This document shows, piece by piece, positions 9,973-23,600 of a stretch of DNA of 64,000 bases. The notes beneath the pieces are model-generated. The model was not told the origin of the DNA, made no database searches, and saw nothing but the letters and a program-made list of their open reading frames with translations. Source of the DNA: Scenedesmus sp. ARA3. Lineage: Eukaryota; Chlorophyta; Chlorophyceae; Sphaeropleales; Scenedesmaceae. A program made the translations under genes and the position numbers. Positions within the stretch are counted from its first letter, which is position 1. The number at the start of each line of letters is the position of its first letter. The DNA lies in assembly GCA_004335835.1 (NCBI GenBank), contig RWJK01001741.1, positions 1 through 64,000 on the forward strand, read 5' to 3'.

Positions 9973-12900
9973 TTAGCGCCTCGGACCGCCCCACATGCTG
10001 GACTGCTGCGTTGATGCAGTCGAGCCAAACGCGCCACCAGCAGGCGCACCCCCAAACGTACCAGCCCCGAAAGGCGTGCTGCCGCCGGCCCCACCCCCAG
10101 CCAGTGCGCCAAACCCTGTGCCGCCTGGAGCAGCAAATGCAGCAAAGCCGCTGCCACCCGAGCCAGGCGCCTGGCTGGCAGGAGCAGCGAATGCAGCAAA
10201 GCCTCCGCTGGGAGGGCTGCTGGCAGCAGCGCCAAATGCACTGGCCTGGCCAAATGCTGCTGCTGGCGTCGACGCCTGCCCAAACGCAGCTGCCTGGCCA
10301 AACGCCGCTGCAGGCGCTGCCTGCTGCCCGAAGGCAGAGGGCTGCCCAAAGCCGCCTGCCGGCTGCTGCTGCTGCTGTCCAAAGGCAGCAGGCTGTCCAA
10401 ATGCACCACCGGGCTGTGCAGGCTGGCCAAATGCAGCGCCGAATGGCGATGACGCAGTGCTACCGCCAGACTGCTGCTGCTGCTGCTGCTGTCCAAAAGG
10501 TGCGGGACTGCCGAAGCCACCAAACACACCAGTGCCTGTGCCGGCTGCACTGCTGGGTGTGCCGAATGCAGGCGTGCTTGATGGCGTGCCAAAAGCTGGC
10601 GTGCTGCTCTGCGCACCAAACGCTGGCGTGCTCGTGGCAGCTGGAGTGCCAAAAGGGCTGCCTGCTGCTGCTGCACTGCCACCAAAGGGCGAGGCTGGTG
10701 CTGCTGCTGGTGTACCAAACGGCGAAGCTTGGCCAAAGCCTGCTGATCCTGTTGCGTTGCTGGCACCGCCGAACACCCCGCCAGTTGCTGGGGAAGCAGG
10801 CGCGCCAAAAGGTGAGCTTGGAGCAGCAGCAGCAGGCGTGGCAGAGCCAAACACAGACAACCCTGTTGAAGCCGCACTGCTACCGGATAGCAGAGCACCG
10901 AATGGGCTGCTGGCACCACCAGCGCTGCTGCTGGCGCCGCCAAACACTGATGTGGTGCCTGCCGCCCCGCTGCTGCTGCCAGTACCAAGAGCACCAAATA
11001 AGCCGCCGCCGCTAGCAGCTGCACTGCTCGCGCCGCCAAAGGCGTTGCTACCAAAAACGCCACCTGCGGCGCCGCTGCTGCCTGCTGCTGCGCTGCTGGC
11101 GCTTCCACTGAAGCCAAAGGCACCGCCGGCAAATCCTGTGCTGGCGCCACTGCTGGCAGCGCCGAATGCACCACCTGTGCCAAATGCCGGGGCAGATGCT
11201 CCACCTGATGCTGCTGCGCTGCTTGCGCTGCCGCCAAAGGCGCCAAATGCACCACCAGCAGCTGGCCCTGAGCTGGCTGCCCCAAACCCAAATGCAGGCG
11301 CAGATGCTGCTGCGCTGCTGGCTGGGGCGCCACCAGCGCGAGGAGAGGCCTCTCCACCTAAGCCCAGTGCGCCAAAGCCACCAAATGATGCACCACCACC
11401 CTCCTGAGCGCCCAGCATTGCATTCAGCGCATCAGCTGCATTGCTGCTGACGGCTGCTGCGCTGCTGCTGGCCTGGCTGCCGCTAGCAGCACCGCTGGCG
11501 CCACCAAACAGAGGAGAGCTGGTGGGTGCTGCTGCAGACCCAAACCCAAATGACCCAAACCCACCGCCGCTGCCTGCGGTGCTGCTGCCGAAGCCGCCCG
11601 CAGCGCTGCTGCTGCCAAACAGCCCGGCAGTGCTGCTGGTGCCGAATGCTCCTGCGCTACTGCTGGACCCAAAAGGAGCTGCAGTGCTGCCACCGCCTGC
11701 TGCAGCAGCTGATGAGGCAGAGGCAGCAGCAGGCTTGCTGCCGCCGCCTGCTGCTGCAGCTTGCGCTAGTAGCTTGCTGCCAGCCTGTGCAGCTGCCTGC
11801 AGCATGGTGCTGGGCGGCTCGGGAGGCTGGCTGCTAGCCTTGGGCTTGGCTGCTGCTGCTGCTGCTGAGCCTCCAGCAGCACTTAGGCGCTGCAGCGCTG
11901 CCCCAGCCTCGCGTGTCAGTGCAGCAAGCGGCTCGGGAGGCTGGCTAGATGCCGCCTTGGGCTTGGCTGCTGCTGCTGCTGCTGCTGCGCGCTGCTCGTC
12001 CTGTGCCTGGCTGGCAAGCACGCGGTTGGCGGCAGCTGCTGCTGCCGCCAGCATTGCGGCATTGGGGCCTGCAGGCTTCTGTGCTGCTGCCGCTGCTGCT
12101 GCTGGAGCGGCTGCTGGTGCTGGCTCTGCGGGCTTAGCTGCTGCTGGCTTGGCTGCTGCCGGCTTGGCAGCAGCAGCGGCAGCAGCCTGTGGTGGTGGGC
12201 TGCTGCCGGTGGAGCCAACAGAGTCCTGCCGCAGCACCTGCCGCTGGAATGCAGCAGCCTGCTGCAGTGCAGCCATTGGTGGCTCTGGCGGCTGGCTAGA
12301 CTTGGGCTTGGCAGCAGCAGCAGGCCGGCCTGCAGGAGGCTTGGCAGCAGCAGCAGCAGGTGCTGGGGCTGCAGCGCTGCCTGATTGACTGGCTGCTGCG
12401 CCTGAGCTGGAGCCTGGCGTGCTGCCAAACTGCAGTGCAGGTGAGGGCACTGCTGCAATGGGTGAGGGTGCACCAGCACTTCCCATCGGGGTTTTGACGT
12501 CGTACAGAGGGTTTGCGTGCGAGAAGAAACCAAAGCCGCTGCTGCCGCCACCTGCTGCTGCCGGGGTCTCCTTGCCTGAAGCTGCAGGGCTAGGTGTTGC
12601 ACCAAACAGGTTGCCGGCTGGGGAGGGGTTTGGCGGTGTAGCGGGTGACGCTGCTGCTGCTGCTGCCGGTGAGAAGCTGAGCTTGCCTGGCAGCCTTGCC
12701 GCAGCAGCAGGTGTGCTGAACCCTGGTGCGGCTGGTGCTGCGTTGCCGGCTGCTGCTGCTGCTGGAGTGCCGGCTGGCTGGCCAGGGAAGCTGAAGCGGG
12801 CTGAAGGATTAGCAGTTGCTGCTGCTGCAGTGCCTGCCGTGCCAGCAGCAGCAGAGATCTGCAGCGGTGATGGCGGCCGAGGCGGAGACACCACCTCAGC

Positions 12901-15900
12901 TGCCGCTGCCGCTGCTGCTCGTGCAGCTGACCTGCTGCTGCTGCGGGTGCTTGACGGCAGCGGCGTTGCAACTGTGGTGCGCACGCGCGGCTTGGCCCCA
13001 CTGCCTGACGCTGCTGCTGATGCAGAGCCCCTGCTGGCGCTGTTGCTGAGTTCCGAGGCAAGCTGGCGCCACGCCGCGTTGCTGCTTGCGCTGCTGCTGC
13101 CCTTGACCGCTGAGCCCCCAAGCACGCGCGCGCCTGAGCCGCCAGGTGTCAGCCGGCTGCGCTGCCCCGACTTGGCAGGTGAGGAGCCGGGCGTCACCCA
13201 GTGCAGCTTGCCTACGCTGTCCAGGTGGCTGCCTCTAGCCTGGCCGGATCGCTGCTGCTGCTGCTGCTGCTGGCTGCTGGGTGTCTTCAGAGCAGAGCCA
13301 GCAGCAGCAGCAGCGGCAGCGCCGCCTGTCCAGGTGCTAGCAAACGAGCCGCCTGTCTTGGAGCCAGCAGCAGTAGTAGTGCTCGGTGTGCGCAGGCTGA
13401 ACTTGGCGGGGGACCCTGTCGCCGCATCCCCTGCTGCTGCTGCTGCTGCTGCTGCATTCAGCGAGGAGGGCCCTGCGCGCTCGTACTCGTTCTCATCCCC
13501 TTCCGCCTCACTACCGTAGCCGCCATCATCATCTGAGCCGTCACCGCTCAGCTCCTCGCCCCACCTCCCCAGCGTCCTGCCGCCCTGGTGCTCGGTGTCT
13601 GTCTTGATCACCCCCAGCAGCTCCAGCTGCTGCGCCAAGCTGTCAATGCGCATGGTGAGGTTCGAAGCGGTGTCCTGCTGCGCTGCCAGCACCTGGTACA
13701 GCAGCTCCAGCTGCGCGCTGCCGTCCTGCTGCTGCAGCGCCGGCGACATGCCTCCTGCTCGCCCTGACGCTGAAGGAGAGGCGGCTGCCATGCCCACAAC
13801 CCTGCTGCTGCTCTTGCCGCCCGCAGATCCCAAACCCCAGGGGCTCGCCTTCAACCCTAAGCCCCCAAATGCCCCGCCCGCAGCGCCAAAACCACCGGCG
13901 GCCCTGCCGCCAAACAGCCCGCCAGGCGTTGCTGCTGCCTGCCGCAGCCCGCCAGCCTTCAAGCCGCTCCCCTGCTGCGCTGCTGCTGCTGCTGCTGCTG
14001 GCGGCCCCACCTGCTGCTGCCAGCGCTCCAGCTGCTGCTCCAGGTCCTCCATGTTGCTGCTGATGGCTGCAAAGGAGCCCTGGATGCCGTCCTGCAGGCT
14101 GGCCAGGGCAGGCTCCAGTGGCAGCTGCGCCTGGATGGCTGCGGTGCCTGCTGTGTCAGGGTGGAACATGACCAGCGCTGCCTGCTGGCGGTTGACCTCA
14201 TCCCAGCTGTCCAGCAGGCGCGCTGCGGCCTGCAAAGGGATTGCAGGAGGGTGGTGGTTGGGGGAAAGGAGGTATGAAGTTGGTAGTGCTGGAAGTGGGG
14301 ACAAAGGCTGGACAGGCAATGCATACATGCAGCTACATGCTGAAAACAGGCAGGTGGAGCTGCCTGCAATCACCAATCACAGGCAGGTGGAGCGCTGCGC
14401 GGAAGCGCAAAGTTGCCTGCTGTCACTAACCGCAGCGGGATTGCGATACCAAACCATGCCTGCCACAGCTGCTTGCCGCACATCAGCTACAGCAGCAAGC
14501 ACAGAACACAGCTCAGCTGTGGAACACAGTGCGCATCAACGTATCGCTTGCGCCCGCCAGCGCACCTGCTTCTGCTGCTTGTGGCTGGCGGTGAGGCCTG
14601 CCGCCTCCTTGCGCAGCGCCTGCGTCTGCTGCGTGACCTGCCAGCTTGCAGCGTCCTTGGGCACCACTGCCGCCACCAGCTGCTGCATCTGCGCAGACAG
14701 CTGCGCCACCTGGTGCAGCGAGCTCAGGAAGGCAGCCTCAGCCTCAGCAACCTGCGCAGCAGCAGCAGCAGCAGCAGCAGCAGGCAGGAGAACAACAGCA
14801 GCTTTCACCAGGGGAAGCAGCAGCAGGTAATAAGTTGCACAGTGATCCTTTTCCCTGGCTCTCAAGCTCACGCATCCCTCCATGATACAATATGCAGCAA
14901 CATATTGGTGAGCAAGGCACAAAGCTGCTGCAGGCACAGCGGCTGCCGATTCCTGCAGATGGTGCACACACCTCCTGGCCTTGGCCGACCAGCTGCGGCT
15001 TAGGTGGCGCCACCTTGACAGCTGGCAGCTGCAGCTCCACCTTGTGGGGAACCTTGCGCTGCACTGCTGCTGCAGCCGCAGCCGCAGCCGCCCTCCGTGC
15101 TGCTGCACCGGCAGCAGCAGCAGCTGCAGGCGGCTGCCGCGCTTGACTTGCTGCAGCTGACGCGCTGCTGCCACCTGCTGCTGATGTTGCTGCCGCGGGA
15201 CGCTGCTTTGCTGCTGCAGCGGCTGGCTGTGTGGCAGCAGCTGCTGCTGCTGCTGCTGCTGGGGCTGGCTTGGCTGCGGGCTGCTTGGCTGCTGCAGGAT
15301 GCTGTGCTGCCGGTGCAGGTGCTGCTGCTGCTGCCTGTGGCGCTGCATCCTTGTAGTAGCCTGTGCCATGCTGGCCAGTCGTGAAGACAAAGCCGGGGCG
15401 CGCGCCTTGGAAGGCTGCGCTTGGCTGGAACTGGTCAGCTGCTCGTGCAGAACAACCAGCAGTGACAGCGACAGCAGTACAGGGTCAGCAGCACTGCAAG
15501 CTTCAATTAGCTGACAGCGCAAAGCAGGATCATTGAGGCACTGCGATACTAAAACACAAGCGCTATCATGACCATCACCATTGCCATCATCACCATCACC
15601 ATCACCATCAGCAGCAGCAGTGTGCTTTATATGATTGCCCTGTTCCTTACAGGGACGGTAAGCTCACCTGGCACAGCCGCAGTCGCTGCAGCCTGCTGGA
15701 AAGCCGCCACAGGAGCAGCAAACGCGCCCTTGGCTGGCCCAGCAGCAGCACCACCTGCTGCTGGCGGCGCAAATCCACCACCACCTGCAGCAGCAGTGCC
15801 CTGCCCCAGCGCCAGCCCTGCAAAGGGAGCCCCAGCTGGCGTAGCTGCAGGCGTGCCGAATGCAGAGCTGAAGCCAAATGCTGGTGTGGATGCAACTCCT

Positions 15901-18900
15901 GCAGGTGTGGCTGCAGCTGCTGCGCCGCCAAAAGCTGGTGGTGATGCTGCTGCTCCGAACGCAGGCGCTGCTGAGGAGCCTGCGCCAAAGGCTGGCGTGC
16001 AAGCAGCAGCACCAAAGGCAGGCGCTGACAGGCTGAACGTGCCGAACGCAGGCGCAGCTGCAGATCCCGATGCAGCAGCTGATGAGGCGCTACTGCCAAA
16101 GCTCAGCCCGCCAAACGCGTTGCTGGCTGTTGTGCCGGCAGCGCTGCCACTGCCGGCCGCTGCTGCCAGGCCGCCAGTGCTGGCGCTCTTAGCAAAGCCG
16201 AAAGCAGGCTGCTGAGCAGCAGCAGCTGCGCCAAACGCTGCACTTCCAAAGGGCTGGGTGGGTGTGCCAAAGGCGCCGGCAGAGCCAAACAGGTTGCCGC
16301 TGCTGCCAGGTGCTGAGGTGCCAGCGCCTGTTGCAGCGCTAGCGCCAAACACCCCAGCTGGCTTGCTGCTGCCTGCTGCTGCTGCAGTTCCTGCAAGTGC
16401 ACACAGCACAGCAGGGCGCCAGTGTTGACAGGTTAGAACTCAGCACAGACAGGCTTCCAGCAGAAAACAACTGATTCAACATGCGTCTGTGCACTCCCAC
16501 CAGCATTTGCGCAGCCCCACACCCAGCTCAGCTAGCAGAGCAGCGCCACGCACCTTGCTGCGGCTTGTGCGGCGCAGATGAACTTGTCTCCTCATCAGAC
16601 TCTTCCTCTCCATCCTGCTGCTCTGACGCCTCCTCACTGCTGCCCCAGCCGCTCTGCGCTGTGCCGTCAGCAGCATCAGAGCCCGCAGTCACCCCTTCCT
16701 CCTCCTCTTCCTCATCACCAAAATCGTCATCATCATCGTCAGATGGCAGCGCAACAGCAGCAGCAGCAGCCTCCTCCGCAGCAGGGGCACCAAAGCTTGC
16801 CGCGCTGCCAGACTCCTGCTGCTGCTGCTGCTGGCCAAACGCTGGGGCGCTGCCTGCTGCTGCAGGCCGCTGGCTGGCAGCAGCACCTGAGCTGGAGCCA
16901 GCGGTGGGTGCTGCTGCTGCTGCTGCAGCTGCTGCTTGGCTGCGCTGCATGAAGGATGCGGCCTGCGGGGAGGGGCTGGACACGGATGTCTCAGACTCCT
17001 GCAAGTCAGCAGACAGCGCAGCGGCCAATGACCGCCTTAGCATGACTGCAGCTGTTGCCTCATTCATGTCTATACATGCATCTGCAAATTGCGCAGGTCA
17101 GCATCAACCAACAACAGCCACCAACTAAATACACTCAGGCAAACAGGCAAGCTTGCAGCAGCAAGGTCACGCGTTGCGCAAGCATGCTAGATGAGGGTCA
17201 TGATGCAGCAGCCGCGCAATTTTTGCTTCCGCCCGCCTCCACGTCCACCAGTCCGCATCCCACCAGCTACACCTAACAACATCCCTGCCTGCCCCCACAT
17301 CATACACAGCACCTCACCTCCTCCTGCAGGGCCTGCTGCGCTGCAGCCAGCGCCATCAGCAGCTGCGGCGGCAGTCCCGCCGGCATCTGCTGCGGCTCCC
17401 GCGCCAGCCCACCATCTTGCAGGAAGTTGGCCAGGCGGTACAGCCGCAGCACGCCGTCCACGCTGGCGGCCAGCAGCACGGCGCTGCACGGCACGTCAGG
17501 CTTGGTCTCGTCCATGGGGTGCGGGATCAACTCCTGCAAGAGGCGGCAGCAGCAGCAGCAGCAGCAGCAGCAGTGGGAGAAAATTACAGCTCAAGTCCTG
17601 CATGTCCAATGCCCGGTCGATTGTGCAGCTGCTGCTGCTGTCTCAAAGACCAACATACAGAGCTACTCATCAGCACGACCCCGACCCGCTTCAACCACAC
17701 GAAATCAACAGGGCTCAGCAGCACACTCGACGCTAGCGCAGCGCCGCACACACAGCCATGCACCCCCCTGCCGCCCCCCACCTGGTTGCTGTAGTCCAGA
17801 GCCAGGCCAGTGACAAAGTTCTCGCCCTCAGCCACAGTAGGCACAGGCGCCACCAGCTTGGTCTCCGCCTGGTCCAGCGCCACGGGGCGCTCCCCGCCCA
17901 GCAGCATGAGCCGGATGTGGTCGTCGCAGGACTTGCGGTGGCCGTGAACTAGCAGCTGCCAGGGCGCCACGTAGGCGGCCTTCAGGTAGGGCCACTGGTT
18001 GGTGCCGCAGCCGGGCTCCTCGTCCTCGTTCTGGAGGGAAGAGATGCAGCAAGGAGAAGAACACGCATGCGTTGATGCTTGGTGAGCAAGGAGGGGTGCG
18101 GAGGAGTGAGAGGGAGGGGTCAAGCTGCAGCTGCTGCTACAGACACGGTAAGCTGTGGTTGCGCGTGTCAGCCGCTACTACAGCTGTCTTCAACTTCAAC
18201 GACAGGCTTTCAACATACCCCTAACGCTCCACCACGCCAATGGTACCCCACAGCGAATGGTTGCTTTGCGTGTACGTTGCAGTGCTGCTATGCACTGGCT
18301 ATACCATGCACCCTTGCCCCGCACCTGCAGCGTCACGTAGCTAGTCAGCCGCGCCTCCAGGCCAGCTGGCGCTGCCGCAGCCTCGCCCTGCCAGGCCTGC
18401 CAGGTGATGGCCAGCAGATATGCATCCATGGACTCCGGCTCATCCTCATTGTCCACGTCATACCACAGCCCGCTGGCGGCGATGCTGCGCGGCGCAGGCC
18501 AGGCCATGCTGTCCAGCAGGAACTCGCCATCACCATCTGCAGTGAAGGGTGGGTGGGGAGGGAATGCGGGCAGATGGGTTGACAGGTGTGGAGTTGCACA
18601 GTAGCCAGCCGACAAGGTGCATGCAAGAGGAGCAAGTAATCCAGGCTAGCGAGCTGTGTGCAAAAAGTACTAGTGTGCAGTCACATAAATGGTATGAAGT
18701 AATTGTATAGTGCAGACCAGCACGCACGCACCAACAGTTTCCATCGATCACAGCGCCACCCTCACCTTCACCCTCTGGCGCCGGGATGTTGACAGTGAAA
18801 GCGGAGTCCTTCCAATCCGGCGCAGTGACCACCAGCCTGCTGCCGCTGCTGTATGCAATGTGCTGCCCATCCGGCGACCACGCCGCACACTCCACACCAT

Positions 18901-20271
18901 CCGCCAGCGCCGCAGAACCAGACACAAGACTGCCATGCAGCAGCACGCGGTCACACGTGAGTGCCAGGTAGCTGGCCGCACTGTCCCTGCCTGAATCATC
19001 TGGGCACCATGAGAACTGCACCAGGTCCCTGCCTAGGTCTAGGCTAGCCACTGGCGCATCAGACTGGTGGTGCAGCAGGTGCGGCAGGCTGTACACCTGG
19101 ACACCGGTTCCTGTGACAGCTGCGAGCAGCAGCTGGTCGGCGGATAGGGAGAGGCTGGTGACGCCTGGCAGCGGCAGGCTGGCCACACATACTGTGGCTG
19201 GGTCCAGCACCTCAGGGCTGCGGGGCAGCGGAAAACAATAACAGACGAACAGGAAAGCAGGAGTGAGGCTTCCTGCAAGATGCAGATGCACAGCCAACAT
19301 TGCAGACGTTTGGGAGTAGAGTTGTGGGCGGAGCGCGCATGTGCTAAGAATCAACAGCAGAGCTGATGGTTGAAGCGGTGCAGGCATGCACCTGCTTGAG
19401 CGTAAATGCCTGTAAGAAGCCACCATGGCCTCGCTGCTGCAACCGTGCCACCAGGATCATTATGCAGCAATGTTGATCAATGCTGATTGTTAAAACTGCG
19501 TGCTAGCAATAAACGACCCAGCACAGGGTGGAAGGTCGCTGCTGCTCAAGCGTTGTAAGTAGCGCACATTCAGCTGCTGTAGCCACCCAATTTCAACTGC
19601 GCTGGTGGGACAAACCCACAAACACTGACACTGCTGCTGCTGCTGTCACTGCTGCTGCTACCGTATCTGCTGCTGTACTGCGGCTGGTGCTATCTAAGCG
19701 GCAGCAGCTCTCTGCTGCAGCCGGTCGACCGCTGCTGCTCCAGTGCACTGGTAACGTTCCTGCTGCTCTGAAACCATGTGCTGTGTTGCATTCATAGCGC
19801 CATACGCGCTTCCTTCCCTGTCGCCTACCTCTTCACATCATTGCTGGCCGCCTTCAGCAGCTGATTGGTGAAGGCAACATAAACAGCTGCAACAGAACAC
19901 GAAAGCGTCAGACAAGGATCATGTTGCTGCCGCACCAAGGCAGACAGAGCAGGCCCGTTTTACGCACACTCAAGCAGTACAGTCACTTTGAGAGCAGTGA
20001 TGGCAGGCAGTGCCAGCAGTTAAGGTGTGCATAGCTGCTACAGCCTTGCCTTGGCTGCCAGTCCTGCTGCTCGACTGCCCAGTGACTACTCACAGGTCAT
20101 GTCGCTGTAGACCACCACGCCATAGCGATCTGCGCATGCGACAGCCGCTGAAAAACCAGGTGCTTTGCTCTCAGCATCGGAGAACTTGATTACACCTGCT
20201 GACTGGAAGAAGTATCCCAACTCTGCACTCTCCGCCTCGTCAGCGCGCTCAGGAGGCGCGACGTCAATCAT
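9973..20271 (-). CDS. NUP214: FG-repeat nucleoporin, NUP214/NUP159 type
   Basis: Eleven exons: 20271-20094, 19886-19829, 19217-18736, 18536-18325, 18030-17782, 17533-17318 (or to 17308), about 17081-16554, 16390-15668, 15438-14972, 14751-14566 and 14229-9973. Phases agree except at exon 6/7, where the donor at 17308 would fit better. The product is about 2,500 residues. Exons 1-6 (about 465 residues) look like a seven-bladed beta-propeller: VTSLSLSADQLLLAAV, VQFSWCPDDSG and VECAAWSPDGQHIAYSSGSR are WD-like blades. Exon 7 is acidic. Exon 8 carries FG/FGxP repeats. Exon 10 and the start of exon 11 are coiled-coil (about 120 residues). The rest of exon 11 is more than 1,000 residues of Ala/Ser-rich FG, GFG and PxFG repeats ending GGAFGSTASTQQSSMWGGPRR. 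Propeller, coiled coil and FG tail is the architecture of the cytoplasmic-face nucleoporin that docks the mRNA export helicase DBP5. It starts 407 bp from the divergent UPL3-like gene. Confidence 0.85.
14972..15438 (-). other. Exon 9 of NUP214-like gene: compact motif inside disordered region
   Basis: This exon begins with ADQFQPSAAFQGARPGFVFT and continues GQHGTGYYKDA before dissolving into about 90 residues of Ala/Pro/Gln. The phase fits exon 8 (1 nt plus 2 nt) and the end is phase 0. The aromatic and Gly-rich motif PGFVFTTGQHGTGYYKD is clearly not FG repeat or low complexity and may be a short protein-binding element. I do not know its partner. Confidence 0.6.
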
Positions 20272-20678
20272 GAAGACTGTATTTTGGTGCGATCAGTAGA
20301 TAGGGATTACTTTCAGCGACTGTGACCATGCAGGAGGAGCAATCATCTGTCAGGTGCCATTGTGTACTGCTCACACTCAGCACTGCTTGCTTTGCACACA
20401 GTGGGTGTCTCCTAATTGCAAACAATGCAACATACTAAAGGTCAAGCGACACATACTTACCTCTGGGTAACATCAAAATGCAAATTGTACCTGGGAGTAC
20501 CACTTGTTACTGCCTGTTCAGCTGCCATGAAGGTTCTCCCACTGTGGGGCCTCATACTGCGGCTCAGCAGAGAGTAGGTGGAGAGCTAAGTTGGTTTTGA
20601 GCCCTTACAGTCATTATTGTACCATTGCTGTGCGCTTCATGGCCAATATCTCAGCCTGCAGGCTTGCTTCCTGCCCTG
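20272..20678. promoter_or_regulatory. Divergent promoter region, NUP214-like / UPL3-like
   Basis: The 407 bp between the two start codons (ATG complement at 20269-20271; ATG at 20679) must hold both promoters and 5' UTRs unless an upstream noncoding exon exists. A cag/tc junction just upstream of the nucleoporin ATG could be an acceptor, leaving that possibility open. I see no clear TATA box. Confidence 0.5.
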
Positions 20679-23600
20679 ATGGAAACTAGAAACTCTGCCA
20701 AACGCAAGGGTGAAGCAGATACTGAGCCAAAAGCAGGTCAGCAAGGTCCAGCTAAGCGTACTCGCGGGGCAGCACAGCGCCAGACACAGCACCAAGGCCT
20801 TGCTGAAGCTCCGGCGCCCAGGAGTACTCGCAGCGGCAAGCGAGCAACTCAGCAGCGCACACCTAGGTCTAGAAGCACGCCAGACACAGCTGCTGAGGCT
20901 CAGGCAGCTCCCGATCAGGCTGCACAGGCACCTCCTGCTGCCCCCGCACAGCCAGGGCCAGCAGAGCCTGCAGCTGGTCGTGCGCAGGACAACCAACAGC
21001 CAGACGACTCCATGGATCGATCCGGCAGGCGCAACTCGCGCGGCGATGCCCCCTCAGGCGGGGGCGAGGACGAAAGGGTGAGCAGAGCCAGCCATGACTG
21101 CATGCCTTGGCCCAGCCCATGCTGGCTTGCAGGACTATAGCCACACTCACGCTGCCTCGTTCTGCCCTGCCTGCTCACTGCAGGATATGGGAGACATGTT
21201 TGGCAGGAACTTTGGTGCAGCTGGCAGGTGGGCAATGCACTTGCGCCGCAGCACTGCTGCTGCTGTTGCCGTTGCCGCTTTGCAGGAGCCTGCAAGCATG
21301 TTGCAGCAGCCAACATTGTTGTAGTACTGCTCGGTGTGCAGAGGGAGTAGATTATGAACTTGTTTCCTGCTGCCTGCAGTGCACTGCAAGGCCTGCTTCG
21401 CAAGCTTGGAGCCAATTTTGAGGACATGATGCCCATGTCTGGTGTGCGCATCAAGGTGTGGCAGCAGCAGCAGGAGCCAGGTGCAGCAGGGCAGCTGGAC
21501 CTGTTTTCAGCCTACAGCAGGATGGGAGGATGCCATAGCACATGCAAACATATGCTATCTGCCGGCAGGTTGCATGCATAGCTTTATCAGCAGCCTCTGG
21601 CCAGGAGCTGGGTTGCCACAGCAGTTGGCGTGGCGTAGTGTTATCTGGGTGCTTTCAACAACCTGCACCACAGCTTTCCTAAGCTCTTAGCCATGAGCAC
21701 AGCAATGCTTTGCAGCAGTTTTAGCAGTAGCAGCCAGCAATCAGGCACAGCAGCAAACACAGTGCCAGTCAAGCTGGACAAGGTGCTCATTGGTTGCTCA
21801 CATTGTTGGCTGGCACCTTCCTGCAGGGCATCATGGCTGGCATGAAGCAGTTTGATGATGAGGGCGCGCAGCTGTCGTCGCTGTCGGAGCTGTGCGAGCT
21901 GCTGTCCATCTCCACAGAGGAGTCGCTGACCACTTTCCCCATCGAGCAAGTGGTGCCGCTGCTGGTGAGCGCAGCAGCAGCAGCAGTGGACCTGCGGTAG
22001 CGTCAGTGCAGGGAACTGGCAGTGGAAGCTGCCTTGCATGCAGCCGCAGCTACGCATGCTTTGCAGCAACCAGGTTCATGTCAGCGCAGCCTACCCACCG
22101 GGCCTGAGCACATTGGTGCTGGATCAGCAACGGTTGCCTGCACGCACAACGGCACAGCGGCACCTGCGCTGTTGCACGTGTTTGCTTGCACGCACGCATA
22201 AATCCTGTTGTCCCCAGCTCAGCCACACCCTGCCGCCACACACTCATACACCACTCGCCTGCAACACAAAAACACTCTGCCTTTTTTCATCTCGCAGGTG
22301 CAGCTGCTGGGCATGGAGCACAACCCTGACATCATGCTGCTGGCAGCCCGCGCGCTCACCTTCATGGCAGACGTGCTGCCGGCCTCCTGCGGCGCCATCG
22401 TGCGCCACGGCGCAGTACCAGCCTTCTGCGAGCGGCTGCTCACCATTGAGTACATTGACCTGGCTGAGCAGTCGCTGCAGGCGCTGGAGAAGCTCTCGCA
22501 TGAGCACCCCGGGGCGCTGCTGCAGCACGGCGGGCTGCTGGCGGTGCTGTCTTTTCTGGACTTCTTCCCCACAGGCGTGCAGCGCACCGCAGTGGCGACA
22601 GCAGCAGCCATGTGCACGGGCCTGGGGCCGTCACATGTGTCAGCCGTCAAAGACGCGCTGCCGATCCTGTGCAACTTGCTGCAGTATCAGGACGCAAAGG
22701 TTGTGGACAATGCGTGCATGGCGCTGCTGGCGATTGCAGAGGCGTATGCGCACCATGCGCCGCTGCTGGAGCAGCTGCAAAGCGCAGGCCTGATCAACCA
22801 GGCGCTGCAGCTGATCAGCATTAATGAGGCAGGCGCGGGCGGCAGCTCCACACAAACATCTGTCGGCACGTACTTTGGCATGGTTAAGCTGCTGTCTACA
22901 TGTGCCAGCGGCTCGCCTGCCATTGCGCAGCAGCTGCTGAAGGCAGGGGTGGTGGACACGCTGCGGCAGCTGCTGGCAAACTGCTCCATGCTGGGCAGCA
23001 GCGGCAGCGCCAGCGGCAGCGTGCTGCGCACACCAGACCAGCTGGCGGAGGTGATGACGCTGGCGCATGAGCTGCTGCCTGCAGTGCCTGATGCAAGCGA
23101 CATGCTGCTGAGGGACCTGCCCACGCACGGCGGCATTGCGGCAGCGGTCGCGAGCAGCAGCGGTGCAGCAGCAGCAGCAGCGGGCGGGCGTTCAGACTCG
23201 CTGTCGGAGTTTCTGGCCAGTGAGCCGGAGATGGTGATGACCATCTGTCAGAGCCTGCTGCCACTCACTCTGCAGGTGAGCGCTGCGGGTCTGCAGGTCT
23301 GGCCAGCCGTGCAGTTGTGAGAATAGCACAGCATCTGACATGCCAGCCAGCAGCATGGCGCACCCCTATCGTAAGCATTGGCCCTGAGGCGCGCCTGCGA
23401 TCCATCAGTTGCATTTGTCTACTGCTGCAAGCCACGCTGCTGGCCACGTCAACTCACAAGTAACCTTATGTGATGCTGTGTTGGCCTATGTTCCTCCCTC
23501 TCCTGCTGCACCTGCAGGTGTACTCCTCCACAGTCATGCCCACAGTGCGCAGCCGCTGCCTGGCCACCGTAGTGAAGCTGCTGGCACTCGGCGCCCCTAG

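Noticed and set aside
9995..11407. Pro/Ala-rich plus-strand frame of 470 codons
   Set aside because: Antisense of the NUP214-like FG-repeat exon, whose own frame has clear FG repeats, the stop and the exon chain.
11916..13121. Gln/Ser-rich minus-strand frame of 401 codons
   Set aside because: Out-of-frame reading of the same FG-repeat exon (Ala repeats become Gln or Ser).
13595..14830. Plus-strand frame of 411 codons
   Set aside because: Antisense to the coiled-coil and FG start of NUP214-like exon 11 and to the intron before it; no independent features.
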